A stretch of 64,000 nucleotides of DNA from Cordylochernes scorpioides (taxonomy: Eukaryota; Arthropoda; Arachnida; Pseudoscorpiones; Chernetidae). The stretch lies in NCBI GenBank assembly GCA_030710605.1, contig CP092877.1:41896406-41960405 (forward strand), in the 5' to 3' direction. The number at the start of each line of letters is the position of its first letter. Within the stretch, counting starts at the first letter, position 1. The notes below the pieces were generated by a model. It searched no databases. It saw nothing but the letters and a program-made list of their open reading frames with translations, and was not told the DNA's origin. Below are positions 1-11,451 of this stretch, one piece after another. The translations under genes and the position numbers were made by a program.

Positions 1-399
1 TAAAAACTGGCTGTCGAATGTTCTGTGGACAGATGAAGCTCCCTTTTCTCTAAACGGATAAGTTAACACACAGTTTGGTTTTACAGATTGGTGTGGGTTC
101 ACTTCTCCTTTATTATTTGGCCATTTTTCTTTGAAGAAATCAATGGAAGAACTTTTAAAACCGTTTCTGTAATGGGTGAACGTTATGTTCAACTTTTGAG
201 AGAAAAGGTTATTTCCATATTGTAGGACAGACAAGCACTAAGCGAAATAACATTCATGCAAGATGGAAGCCCTCCTCATATATCCCACGGTGCCAATCAA
301 TTGCTGAAGGATACATACGGTGAAGATCGTGTGATAAGTAGCCACTTTATACATCAGTGGCCTCTAAGATCACCAGACTTGGAAAAAAAATCTTATAGA
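1..399 (+). pseudogene. Tc1/mariner-superfamily transposase, 3' fragment (copy A)
   Basis: Left-copy equivalent of 46705-47097. It covers the catalytic core from the first Asp motif (LWTDEAPFSLNG-like) through the second Asp block to the third, where coding ends abruptly in an A-rich run at about 394. Stops and frameshifts are frequent. The same domain in copy B (11452-12188) is better preserved. The N-terminal half lies outside the window. It is a dead cut-and-paste transposase remnant. Confidence 0.75.
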
Positions 400-769
400 A
401 GAATGATTTAATCTCTGATGTTCTATATCAAGGGTGGCCAATTAGTAGGTGGGCCAAGTTTCAGAATTACAAGGTTGTCTCTAAAGTTCGTAAACACTCG
501 CAAAATATGAAAATTGATATGTTTAAAAACTTTTGGGAAACCTTATTTTTTAACAAACCTAACTTTTGCTTAATTAAGGTTTCCAGTATAATTCTATACA
601 TTATTAAAAATAGATAAATCGTGAGGCGAATAGTTTCTTGTAGGTCTTTTTTTTATTTATACGAGCTTTCGAGTATTTCTGCCCTTCAACAGGAATACAA
701 ATAAGAACGTAATAGAGTAAAACTTTTTATATACATATAGGTACACACATGTAATCATATTTATAAATA
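400..769. other. Non-coding junction between two Tc1-like copies
   Basis: AT-rich, with no coding potential. It separates the truncated copy A from the left end of copy B, whose TA target dinucleotide is at 768-769. A short motif around 655-690 (stretch ending in CTTCAACAGG) has weak relatives near 37790 and 43430, suggesting an old dispersed repeat. The same stretch is at 47098-47473. Confidence 0.6.
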
Positions 770-1071
770 CAGGGTAATCCAAAAGTCCCGCACTATTTTA
801 AAAATTAATAACACCGCGAATATTTGCGCTAGAGCAATGCGGTAAACACCATTGTGTTCAGGATGCAATGGGATATTTTATGGCAAATAATGAAAATTTC
901 GAAATTGATTTTAGTTACGATTTTATTCACCAGATGGCGCTCTACCAGAATCAAAGATTCAGCGGCCAAATTGTTTGATAAATTGAAAAATATAACTGAT
1001 CGACACGTATTTTTTATTTTTTGAATACCAGGAAAGAACCCTGATAATATCAAATAACAAATTAATAAAAC
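770..1071 (+). repeat. Left TIR of Tc1-like copy B
   Basis: Inverted repeat of 13230-13527, and related to 44182-44470. The TIR is cut at 1071 by Copia-1. Its continuation is displaced to 7351-7594 in opposite orientation by the later inversion. Confidence 0.85.
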
Positions 1072-1308
1072 TGTTGTGGGTCGGTGATGCAAAAGAATAG
1101 CCAAATAAGTGATTTTATGAATATAGTATTATTATTAGATATAAGGATATATATGTTGACAAAAGAATAGCAACCGCACACAGCAGTAGAACAAAAACAG
1201 GCTAAAAGTATATACAAGATGAAGACGGACGTTTGGGGGGGGGGGGGTTCCCATTGGTTAGTTATCTTCATGCAGCGCCTCCAAGCGGCGTCCACGCTTC
1301 TCTCATCA
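1072..1308 (-). repeat. Copia-1 3' LTR
   Basis: Read on the minus strand it starts TGATGAGAGAAGCGTGG, directly after a purine tract (GTGGGGGAA), and ends CCGACCCACAACA. It matches the plus-strand LTR at 7595-7785 apart from a ~45 bp length difference around a poly-G tract. The outer flank is AAAAC (1067-1071), the reverse complement of GTTTT flanking the other LTR. That is a 5-bp target duplication now in opposite orientation. Confidence 0.85.
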
Positions 1309-4300
1309 TTCCCCCACTGAAGCGCTGAACTGGAGAACAGTTCATGAAGTCACAGGCGTTCTTGTGAGCCACTTTGCTCAGGGTCTTGGTGAAGACGTCG
1401 GCCAGGTTCTCCTTTGTAGGGATGTAGACAATCTTGATCTCTCCTCTAATTATTCTTTCTCTGACGTGATGGTATCTTATGTCAATGTGTTTGGATCTGT
1501 TGTTCTCCACATTATTTTTGGAAAAGTCTATAGCGGATCTATTATCGCAATGAATTATCAAGGGAAAGGCAAAATTCGATAAGAACTTTAATTCTTTCAA
1601 GATGGTAGCGATCCAAACTGCTTCCTTAGTGGTCTGGGATAGCGCTAAATATTCTGCCTCCATTGTGGAAAGTGAGACACACTTCTGTTTGCTAGTCTTC
1701 CATATGATTAAGGAATGTCCTATAGTGATAGCGGTCCCACTATTGGACCGTCTGTCATCGATGTCGCTATCCCAATCTACATCACTGTATGCACAAACAT
1801 CATTGGAATCAGTCCGGCGATAAACGAGAGATAGATTTATGCTGCCGTGTAAATATCTTAAGACGCGTTTGGCAGCTTACCAATGTCGACGTCCAGGGTT
1901 GCTGGCGAATTGAGCTAATCTCGTAACAGAAAACATTAAGTCTGGCCTAGGACAATTCGCAAGATAAAGGAGCGACCCGATTAGTTCCCTATATGGAATA
2001 GCTTTCATCCTCTCTTTCTCTTCTTCATCTGTGGGGCAATCTCCTTTTGAGGTTGGAAAACTAATGTCTAACGGTGTGGATACCGGTCGACATTCAATCA
2101 TGTTGAATTTTTGTAAAATTGATTTAACATACGTACTTTGAGATAGTACTACAGTCTCCTCATCTGGATAGTCAATCTGAACTCCCAAGAAATTCCTGAT
2201 GGCTCCCAAATTTTTAACTCAGAACCTTTCATTAATTTTCTGTTCTATATTCCGCAAAATCTCTTCACTCTCACCAAATAAAGCCAAGTCATCTACATAA
2301 ATGGCAATAATCGCCTTATCCAGATAAGTATAAATACAATTACAGGATTCTAGTCGTGTAAATCCCATTTCTTGTAAAGCATGATCGAGTGTTAAATTCC
2401 AATTCCGCCCTGATTGTCGCAAGCCGTAAATAGGTTGAAGCAGTTTGTAAACCTCGTTATCTTTCCTCTCGACCCCTTCTGGCAAAAGCATGTATATGTC
2501 ATAATTTGTACAAAACTGGATGCAAACCCGCCCCAATATGTATGCAATGTATGTTTTAAAATATTTTAATAAAGACAAGGCTTAAGAAATCTGGGAGAGA
2601 AAGGCCAAGAGAGGAAGCAATCATTAGCAGGTTTTATTATCCAGGAACTCATAAAACTGGGTTCAAGAACCTAGTATTTCCAGGGTCAGGTCAGGACAAG
2701 TCCAGAACAAAAGGACAGCAAAGGCCCAATCAGAGCATAGGAACATTAGTTAGGAACCAATGGGAATCGAGCACCCCTGGAAATCCATCCAATGAGAGCC
2801 CGGAATAGTTTTCGTCTTAAATCGGGAACGAAGTATAGTCAGTCAGGAGATCGCCGCCGTTGAGACCAGTTTGGAGCCAACCCCATCTTCTCCACCATCA
2901 GATAAGTCAATCCTCAATCATGTGAATAGATTGTCAATAGCCAACTCAAACCAATAGCTTCAACTCCTTTTCTCCCTAGATTGCTAGCCTTTTTCCAATC
3001 CAAAATCCTGTGTTTTCTCGTTATTTTCCCCTGTGAGAACACCTTAACACTTCAAACGACTGCGCCCACCACAAACAATCAACTCAGCCAACTTCAAAAG
3101 GTAATTCGCACCGATCCCACATATATTTCTTCTTCTAAGTCGTTATATAGATAAGCGTTATCTACGTCGAGATGTCTATTGTACCATTTCGTGTTCAAAC
3201 TTAACGTTATCAAAACTCTGATTACAGATAAGTTAATAACAGGTGCATAAGTTTCCTGAAAATCGATTCCTTGCTTCTGTGAGAAACCTCTAGCTACTAA
3301 ACGTGCTTTGAAACGCTCTTCATTTCCGCTCTCATTTTTCTTCACCTTATACACCCATCTGCTGCTAATCGGTTTCTTTCCCGGCGGTAATGTTGATAAC
3401 TCCCAAGTGCCTCGTTCCTGGAGCACTCTAAGCTCATCTTCCATTGCCTTTCTCCAATACACGGCTTCGGGAGATTGGACTGCCTCTTCAAAACTTTGCG
3501 GCTCGGTAACATCTAAAAAATTTAACTCTACCCTTGGTTTACCTTTTCTCCCATATGGATTTCGAACAATGTTTTTGGAGGTGGAGGGTTGTGGTAGAGC
3601 GTCCTCTACCCCCACTGAATCCAAATTACTCGGTAATTCATTCTCTAGGTCGTTATCATAATTAGTCTCAGGTTCTAGCCAAACGTGGTTGTACCTTTCC
3701 GGTTCTGTCTCTTTGACTATTTTGGTCCACTCTAGTCCAATTTTAGACTCATCGAAACTAACATGTTTAGTTTCAATCACCTTTTGTGATTCTGGGCACC
3801 AGAGACGATATCCACGTGTTTGAGTGGAGTATCCTACCAGAATACATCTACCTGCCCGATGGTCTAATTTTCGCCCTCTTTCTCTTGGTATATGGCTATA
3901 TGCCAAACATCCAAATGCTTTTAGGTGTCTTACACTAGGATTTCTTTCTAACCAAAGTCCATCAGGTACTTTGTCTTTTAGAGCAGTATTATAACATTTG
4001 TTTTTAATGTAAGCAGCTGTGTTTACCGCCTCTGCCCAAAATCTTTGGGGGAGATTAGCGCTATGTAAAGGAACGCGGGCCATATCTAAAAGTGTTCGAT
4101 TTACACATTCTGCCACACCGTTCATTTGAGGAGAATACACGTTTGTGCGTTCATGCTTTATCCCTAGTTTTTGTAATTTGTCTTGAAAATCTCTATTGCA
4201 AAACTCAAGTCCATTATCCGATCGTAACACTTTAATTTTATTACCAGCTTGTCTCTCTACAGTGGCTCTATAGATATCGAAATGTTTTAATACTTAATCT

Positions 4301-5088
4301 TTGTTTTTCAGAAAATACACAGTAATCCTTCTTGAGAAATCATCAACAAAAGATAGAAAGTATCTATTGCCTCCGGTTGATTTTACCGGCATTGGACCGC
4401 AAATATCTGTGTGGATAAGCTCCAAGGTCTGTCTTGATCTAATATTGCCTAGGTTTTTACGTGACGCTTTAGTGGATTTAGCGATACAACAATCGTTGCA
4501 TAGGCCTTCGTCTCTAGAGGAAATTTCTAAGCCTATTACCAGCTCCTCCCGCGCCATCTTTTCAATGGCGTTACTGTCAATATGGCATAACCTTTGATGC
4601 CACGTTCTCAAGGAATTGTTCTGAAAATGGTCCCTTTCACTATTAAAGGCTGTTTTACTGGAGTTTAAGGTCTTACCTTTCACAATGTAGAGGCCATTTA
4701 CATTTGTCGCTTCCGCTATAATCCTGTTTTCTGGGTTGAAAACGCGAGCTACCATATTACGAAAGGTCACACGGTTGCCGTTTTTTTTCTATCTAGGTGA
4801 CTGACAGCAGTTTCCTTCGCACATGTGGGACGTATAACACATTGTTTTAGCTTGATTTCGATGCTTTCATTATGGATAGACGTCTGGAGAAAAATAGGTC
4901 CATATCCTTTGGCCTCAGTTGTCCCACTCCCAGTCATGATAGGATCAGATGACACCTCCCGAAGGTCAACGAACCAGTCTTTGTTTCTGCATACATGGTT
5001 GGTTGCTCCGCTGTCCAGTAGCCACGAATCCTCGTCGCTCGTTAATTTTAAATGTTTGTATTCTTTGGTAATTAACTTGTTTTTCCAT
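1268..5088 (-). pseudogene. Copia-1 pol (protease, integrase, RT, RNase H), broken
   Basis: Domain order on the minus strand: aspartic protease (WLLDSGATNH, ~5020), GAG-pre-integrase zinc domain (HQRLCHID...CNDC, ~4590-4490), integrase with D (IHTDICGP), D (RSDNGLEF) and E (MNGVAECVNRT), RT ending in YVDD (~2295), and RNase H (EAEYLALSQ, ~1660). A T-run slip near 4780 breaks the frame, TAA at 4294-4296 interrupts the integrase, and a 625 bp solo LTR sits inside RT. The gag half has been moved to 7841-8642 by inversion at CCAT 5085-5088. Not autonomous. Confidence 0.9.
2497..3121 (+). mobile_element. Solo LTR inside Copia-1 RT
   Basis: The 625 bp insert begins TGTCATAATTTGTAC and ends ACCGATCCCACA (TG...CA ends), flanked by TATA at 2493-2496 and 3122-3125. 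Removing it with one TATA copy rejoins the Copia RT reading frame across the junction, so both ends are exact. A 4-bp TSD suggests a Gypsy-type LTR. It is not the LTR of the Gypsy element at 27013. The internal region was presumably lost by LTR-LTR recombination. Confidence 0.8.
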
Positions 5089-6600
5089 ACCTTATCAAAA
5101 GCTTGTGTAAGGTCTAAAAAAGCTGCTATGGTGTGGTTAGTTGGTTTTCTGTTTGTGCATCTTTTACCTTTTGTGTGAAAAATAAGAGTTGGTCTATTGT
5201 CCCATGTCCTTTCCTAAATCCATATTGTTCTTCTGGTAAGAGTTTCTTGTGTCGAGGTGGTAGGTGAGTCGTCTGTGTATAATATTTTCCAATAATTTGC
5301 AGCAAATACTCGTGAGGGAGATATGTCGGTAGTTTTTTGGATTATCAGAAGATTTGTCAAGTTTTTAAATATGAATTATTGTTGCAGTTTTCCAGTCTTG
5401 AGCCAATTTTCCAGTTTTCCAGGAGTTATTGAAAATATCAAGAAGTCTTTCTTTGCCATTTTTGCCCAACTTTGATATCATTTAGCCATGAATTACATCT
5501 GGCTCGGGAGTCTTGTTTAGGTCAGTGTTTTCTAATGCATAAGCTAGCTCTTTCATATTGATTTTTTTTCATGGAAAATATTATGAGTGCTGGTGACAAT
5601 TTTACAGTCATGAATAATCTTTCGGACCTTTTTGTCAACTTTCTCATCTTTCATTTCAAATTTGATTTTACCACTTATATGATATGAATTACCTAAAAGA
5701 TTGGCCGCAATTTCGTCATTAGTTGCTGGGGTACCATCTGTATTCTTAATCATATTTGTATTTTCAGTTTTTGACTGGAATCTGTCAATTTGCTTTGCCA
5801 AATACCAAAGTTTTGTATTTGGGTTTCTTGGGTTCAGGTTTTTACAAGTTTGTTTCCATTTTTCCCTTTTCACATTTACATATAATCTTTTTATTTTTGC
5901 ATTCACGATGTTCAGTTTAGTTCTACAATTTGTTTGGTTTTGGGTGCACCTTTTTTAGTTCATTTCTTTTAGTTATAAGTGTTTGCATATTTTTTGCCTG
6001 GTGTGAAATATTTCCTCTTGGAATTGAAACTTTGGCTGCTTTAATAATGGTGTTTTTGAAAGATATCCAATTAGCCTTTTTGAAGTTCCATAATTTCTCT
6101 TAATTCAGCTGGTTTTGGTCTTGGTGCTAATTTCTATCAATTTGGCGAATGATTACTTCCAATACTTTTAAATATTTGCCATTTGCATTTGTAGAAAGGG
6201 CCGGATAGTAGAAACTTATATCAAGTGCTTGTGTAATATTATAGCTGTAGGAATGATGGGTAGGATTCCCATCATTTAAGCACATGAAGGCATTGTCGTT
6301 AAATATGTTTGATAGTATTTTGCCTCTTGGGTTTTTGGCGTAGAACATCCCCATAGTTGATGTTTGGCATTAAGGTCACCTACAATAATAGTGTTGTCTG
6401 TAAGAAATTGAGCCATTATGTCATCGTCAATAAGTTTATTGTTTGGAGGGTGATACATATTGTATATGTTGATGGGTTTGTTTTGATTGAGGTAGACTTT
6501 GATACCTTGGGCTTCGAGGTCTGATGTGTTTGGAATATTAACGGCTATGTCCTCATAGTACAAATTCTTGATTAAAAATGCTAGCCCACCCCCCTTTAAC
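5085..6600 (-). pseudogene. LINE-A 5' portion: endonuclease and RT fingers/palm start
   Basis: The minus strand reads an apurinic-type endonuclease (GGGLAFLIKN at ~6580; IIVGDLNAKHQLWG at ~6380), then a linker and RT motifs (NPKNYRHISLTS near 5330, and the catalytic-Asp motif FLDLTQAFDKVW ending at 5085). Several stops and frameshifts interrupt it. It is 5'-truncated near 6600 against LINE-B. RT resumes on the plus strand at 8639, placing this as one half of an inverted LINE. The RNase H-bearing partner piece suggests the I/Loa/Outcast-like group. Confidence 0.75.
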
Positions 6601-7345
6601 AGCATATACAGATGGATCTTCATACCTTACCCTGAGTAATGGAGAGGCCGGCATTATCATACTACTGCAAGATGGAACACACATCAATATCAAAGAAGGA
6701 GCAGGACAGATTTCGTCAAACTTAACTTGTGAACTGACAGCTATCTGGAAAGCCCTTGATGTATGCCTTAACCAACCATCCCTGCATCAAGCAGAAGGAA
6801 TTTTAATATACAGCGACTCCATATCCGCTCTAGAAGCAATTCAGAAGGGCAATACTAAAATCACACTGAAAATACATTTGTTACTTACCCAACTGGAACC
6901 ATTGGAAAGGAACTGCTTTATACAATTGATTCCTGCCCATGTTTGGATCGGGGGTAATGAAATGGCATTTGAATTGGCAAAGGAAGCCAGAAGGTTGAGC
7001 CAAAATACAAGATAATTGAACAAAAATGAGAAAAGATCAAAATGCGAAATAAACACTGAGAGAAAAATGACAAAAACTATAACAAGACTTAGAACAAAAC
7101 ACTATAAAGGAATGACAATACATTCATATGGCACAAGAACCTATAGGGCATGCAACAACTGTCCTGGTGTGGAACTAACACCTACACACATATTCTCATA
7201 CCCAGAAATGGCCGCAGCCTTGCAGAAATTTAACATAGAACCACAGCAGCTGCTTTACACATCCAAGATAGTGGACATTGTTGCTGCTGTGATGGAAATG
7301 CATGAAGACATCTGAGACTCTTTATTGGACACGACGACAACAACA
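6597..7345 (+). pseudogene. LINE-B 3' portion: RNase H, C-terminal Cys domain, 3' tail
   Basis: RNase H shows YTDGSSY (~6610), the ELTAIWKAL helix (~6735), YSDSISALEA (~6810) and IPAHVWIGGNEMAFELAKEA (~6930-6990). A C-terminal domain follows (7016-7315) with RACNNCPG and ELTPTHIFSYPEM, resembling the CCHC-like tail of many LINE ORF2s. The 3' end is a short ACAACAACAA run at ~7335, adjoining Tc1 sequence. In the left copy the RNase H C-terminus is altered by a short deletion near 7003. Confidence 0.75.
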
Positions 7346-7350
7346 ACGGC

Positions 7351-7594
7351 ATTCCAGAGTAAAATAAATTATCAGAGATAGATAAATATTTTTCAAATGA
7401 ATTAAAATAAATATAATCGATACTGAGAGAGAGTTGAATTAAAAAATTAGAAATTTATTATCTTCGAAAACAAACCGTATCTAAAATATCATTTTTTGCT
7501 ACATGTTTTAATTTGCATTTACCTATTTTACATATCTCTGATTGTATTTAAAAATCGACAACCAATTCTTCTACTTTTGGCGAAGTGGTGTTTT
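7351..7594 (-). mobile_element. Displaced inner part of the Tc1-like left end
   Basis: Reverse complement of copy A 45975-46255, from the AAAACACCATTTCGCC stretch to CTCTGGAATGCCG. It continues the TIR interrupted at 1071. Its inverted orientation follows from the inversion between 5085 and 8642. LINE-B abuts it at CGGCATTCC. Confidence 0.75.
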
Positions 7595-7785
7595 TGATGA
7601 GAGAAACGTGGACGCGGGCGCCGCTTGGAGGCGCTGCATGAACATAACTAACCAATGGGAACGGCCCCCCTCAACCGTCCGTCTTTCTATTCTTTTGTCA
7701 ACATATATATCCTTATATCTAATAATAATACTATATTTATAAAATCACTTATTTGGCTATTCTTTTGCATCACCGACCCACAACA
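7595..7785 (+). repeat. Copia-1 5' LTR
   Basis: 191 bp, TGATGAGAG...CACAACA, preceded by GTTTT (7590-7594). It pairs with the minus-strand LTR at 1072-1308. It should carry the Copia-1 promoter driving gag at 7841. Confidence 0.85.
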
Positions 7786-7801
7786 TGGTAGCAGAGCGTG
7801 G
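7786..7801 (+). promoter_or_regulatory. Copia-1 primer binding site (initiator tRNA-Met)
   Basis: TGGTAGCAGAGCGTGG lies immediately after the LTR. It is complementary to the 3' end of eukaryotic initiator tRNA-Met, the usual Copia-group primer. Confidence 0.85.
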
Positions 7802-7840
7802 TTAGCTGCATAAAAAGAACGAAAAGTAAGTGAAACCAAG

Positions 7841-8867
7841 ATGGCGTCGTTTTCCCAAGCGCTTGCCCTGAACGTCGAGAAGCTCACCGGCAGCAATTAT
7901 CGATCATGGAAATTTAACATGAAGATGCTTCTGATCGAAAGAGGATTATGGGAATGTTTAATTAACGGAGAAAACGATCGACGCTGATGAGGATCAAAGA
8001 AAATATGAGAAGACAAAAATTAAACAAGAAAAGGCACTGGCAACGATTGCTCTATCAATTTCTACAGAGCAACAAATACACGTTATCGACTGTAAGACTT
8101 CAAGTGAAGCCTGGACGACCCTGGAACAAATATTTGAACCGAAATCAAGGGCGCGAATTCTTCAACTCAAGAAACAATTCGTGAACATCAAGTTCATCGA
8201 AGAAGAAAATATGATAAATTACCTATCAAGATTAAAGACCTGCAGTGATAATCTCAGAGAAGCGGGATGTGAAGTAAAGGATGAAGATCTGGCATACTCT
8301 ATGCTAGCTGGACTATCAGACTCCTATGATGGGATTATAATGAACTTTGGAAACATGACGGATGATGAGTTCACGTCATCCAAGGTAAGGCAGGTCCTGC
8401 TAACTGAACACGAGAGGAGAACAACCAGAAAAGAGGATTCATCCAAGGAGGTGCTACAGTTGAACAAGCATCAAAATAACAGCAGCACCGACAGTCGAAG
8501 AAAATGCTACCGATGCGGGAAGATCGGCCACATGGCCACCAACTGCCGAGGAATGAAGCAAACAACTACTAGGAACCGCGATAATCAGCATTATCAGAGG
8601 AAGGTAAACAAATCAGATAACTTCCTGGCTGCTATCACATGGATAAATGATCCCCTTAAAAATACATATATCAGGGTCAAATATAATGGCACTCTATTTA
8701 AAACCTTCAAATTGTACCAAGGATTACCACAAGGATCAGTCCTTAGCCCAAATCTCTTCACCCTATTTATTGCAGGCATAGAAGAAAAATTTCACATAAA
8801 ACCAATATTGGACTTTTCGCTGATGACATCATTCTATGGAGCAGCAACACTAACTGGAAAAATCTGA
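7841..8867 (+). pseudogene. Copia-1 gag fused to LINE RT, frameshifted copy
   Basis: Starts MASFSQALALNVEKL and has the Copia gag fold (UBN2-like region) and a zinc knuckle CYRCGKIGHMATNC near 8505-8546. An extra A in the run at 7971-7974 shifts the frame, so only the part from about 8181 stays open into the LINE segment. Copia sequence ends at ATGG 8639-8642. The remaining ~74 codons belong to LINE-A RT (LPQGSVLSP). The intact equivalent is 54377-55402. Confidence 0.85.
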
Positions 8868-10131
8868 AAGGGATTAGAACAAGACTCTTCTCCACCTAGA
8901 AAAATTTGCTAATAAACATAAATTAGAATTTAATCTAAAAAAATCTGAAACCTGTCTTTTTACTACCAATAAGAAACTATACAAAATAAGACCAAAATTT
9001 ATTTAAAAAAAAAACAATTTCAATAATATAAACATCCTAAATATCTCGGCTACACCCTGGATCCAGAAATTAACTCCAGTTAACATATTGAAGGAGTTGT
9101 TAGAAAAGGAAGAGACCGACTAAAAATCTTGAAATATATTTCAGGAAGAGAGTGGGGAGCTGAAGCAACAACACTAAAATTAACTTACACATCTATAATG
9201 AGACCTACTTGGAATATGGATATCAAATCTATGGTACAGCATCTGAAACAAATCCAAAAACACTGTAAAAGGATACAACTAAGTTGCAGCTAGAATTATT
9301 GCAGATCTTCGAAATACCTGTCCTAATGATATTGTACTTTACGAGGCAGACAATATGCCCTTAAAGGATAGAAGAAGCTACAATCTGCCAAAATATATAA
9401 ACAAAATCAAGAGTTATGGAAACAAACACAGAATTTCCAATTACATACTTAATTGGGAATCCAATATAAGACTCAAAAAAGAAGGCCCTCTCTACCTGGC
9501 CAGAAGAAATGGATTTTTGAAATTTAAAGTGGAAAAAAATTTATTAAGCAGAAAAATATCTCCATGCGAACCACTAACAAAATGTTATTTTTAATGCCAC
9601 TTTATATGAACCCACTAACAAACAATACCAAAATTCAGAATACTTGAATCAATTATCATTAGAAATAATTAATAAAATTCCTAAAAATGCAATAACTATC
9701 TATACCGATGGTAGCAGATACGAGTTGGGACACACTGGCAGTGGCTCTCTCATTAAAACCACAAATGGCATTGAGAAATAAACAGAAGAAACCCAGATAT
9801 TTGCTCAGTCGTCAGACCAGAATTTATAGCCATCTATGAAGCCTTAAAATCCATCAGAAACACTAAACATCACGATATATGGATTCTCACTGATAGTAGA
9901 AGTGCCATACAACACTTGAGTCACACAGGGGAACTTAGAGACAAAGTAAGCAGGAACATAATTGGTTATCTCCAAAAACTCTCAAAAATCTCAAAAATTC
10001 ACCTTCAATGGATACCCTTACATGTTAGCATTGAAGGCAATGAAGCTGCTGATGCGCTAGCGAAAAAAGGCACAAAAGAACCATTGATACAGAAAATAGG
10101 TTTCTCCTTGAAAGAATCTATTATTGATTGA
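8639..10131 (+). pseudogene. LINE-A 3' portion: RT palm and RNase H
   Basis: RT motif B region (YQGLPQGSVLSPNLFTLFIAG, ~8715-8775), then after a frameshift the catalytic FADDIILW (~8815), thumb-like sequence, and RNase H with YTDGSRY (~9705), ILTDSRSAIQHL (~9890) and WIPLHVSIEGNEAADALAKK (~10010-10070). At least three stops or frameshifts are present. It continues the RT that starts at 6600-5085 on the other strand. It ends right after RNase H without a 3' UTR or tail. Confidence 0.75.
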
Positions 10132-10135
10132 CAGA

Positions 10136-11451
10136 AGTAGTACAGTTAATCAGGTGTACAGTGTCTGGATCTATAGGCAGTTTATTTGAAGTTTATTTTA
10201 CTATTGTTAGTGAGCCAGACTATGAGCCTAGAGTGGATAATTCGTTCTGCTATTTTACAAAATATGCTGGTGAGAGCAATTGGCCGATAGTTCTTGCATT
10301 CCTTGGCATCTTTGTTTGGTTTCAGTTTTGGAACTATAATTGATATATTCCAATTCTTTGGTAGTTTACCAGTTTGCCATGAAATGTTCAGTATTCGTAG
10401 GAGTTTAATTTTAGCTTTGTCTCAAAAGTGATTAATCATTTGACCAAAGATTAGATTATCTCCTGGTGACCTCTTGAATTTTTCTATTGATGAGTTTAGC
10501 TCATTCAGTGTGAAGTCTTCGAGAAAATATCTTGTTGATGGAAGTTTCTTGCTTGTTTAACTAACTTGTTTATATTATTTTTTAGAGTCCTATCTTCATT
10601 CGTATAATTGAGTATGGAAGTGCTCGAAAGATATTCAGCAATTATGTCAGCCATCTGTTTGTTCTCGTTCTCGCTGTTCTATTCATATCGGTTAAAGTAT
10701 TGGAGGATTAGTGTTGATTTTGATTGTTTTATAACACTCTAATCATATTCCAGTGTTGGCTGTCCTTTCTTGGATCCATTTTAGGCAGAATTCAAAAATT
10801 TTCTCTTGTTTGCATATCCAAATTTCTTGTTTAATTTTGTGACTAATTTCAATGAGTTCCTTTCTGTTTTCTTCTTTTTATTTGTTTTAAGAAGTTCATT
10901 GATATTGTCTCTCTCTCTCTGAAATCATTCCTCGATGTTGTGTTCCTTCCAGTTAGGTATCCACAGGTCTTTACGTCTCCTTCTAGGTATCGATGCTTTT
11001 TCAGCTTTGGATATGTTCGAAGGAAATTTTTCCAAGTTTTTGTCAAGCGTTCTGTAATTCAATTCTCGTTGCACAGTTCTTCAAGCTTTTCTGTGAATTT
11101 TTTTCAAGTCGGGTTTCCTAAATTCCTTGTTCTAATTTAAGTTTAGGGTTGTTAAAATTGGTCTGTAGACACTGATTTCACCTCTCAGTATTTTCCATTG
11201 TGTTGTGGGTGCGATGTTGTAATTTATTGCTGTGATGTCTATTGCGGATTCTGTGCCTGTGGACTTGGATAGATAGGTGTTCTCTCCCTTATTTAACGGT
11301 GTAAGGTCGAGGTCGGTTAGCATGTCCTCAACCTGCTGACCTTTGTTATCCTGGACAGGGATCTCCAAGTTGAACTTTTGGCGTTTAAAAGGCCGAGTAT
11401 GATTGTGATATCCGAAGACGCTTCACTTAATGTCTCTATTGGGTGTACCCA
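10136..11451 (-). pseudogene. LINE-B 5' portion: endonuclease to RT fingers
   Basis: The minus strand reads an endonuclease fragment (ITIILGLLNAKSSTW near 11390; LTPLNKGENTYLS and SAIDITAI, 11300-11220), a connector, then the RT N-terminus with NYRPIALTSIFCKIAERIIH near 10290-10230. It stops at 10136 against the 3' end of LINE-A. It is interrupted by several frameshifts. Complementary in content and opposite in orientation to 6597-7345 after undoing the inversion, so the two may be parts of one minus-oriented LINE split by LINE-A. Confidence 0.65.

Noticed and set aside
3308..3661. Plus-strand open frames across Copia-1 pol (also 1364-1823 and 4301-4597, and right-copy equivalents)
   Set aside because: They are antisense shadows of the minus-strand Copia integrase, RT and RNase H, with no motif of their own.
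7985..7992. CTGATGA as a hammerhead ribozyme core
   Set aside because: It lies in Copia-1 gag coding sequence and I found no paired GAAA core or flanking stems.
10128..10343. Plus-strand 71-codon frame after LINE-A
   Set aside because: It is antisense to the LINE-B RT segment with NYRPIALTS, which is clearly the coding strand.
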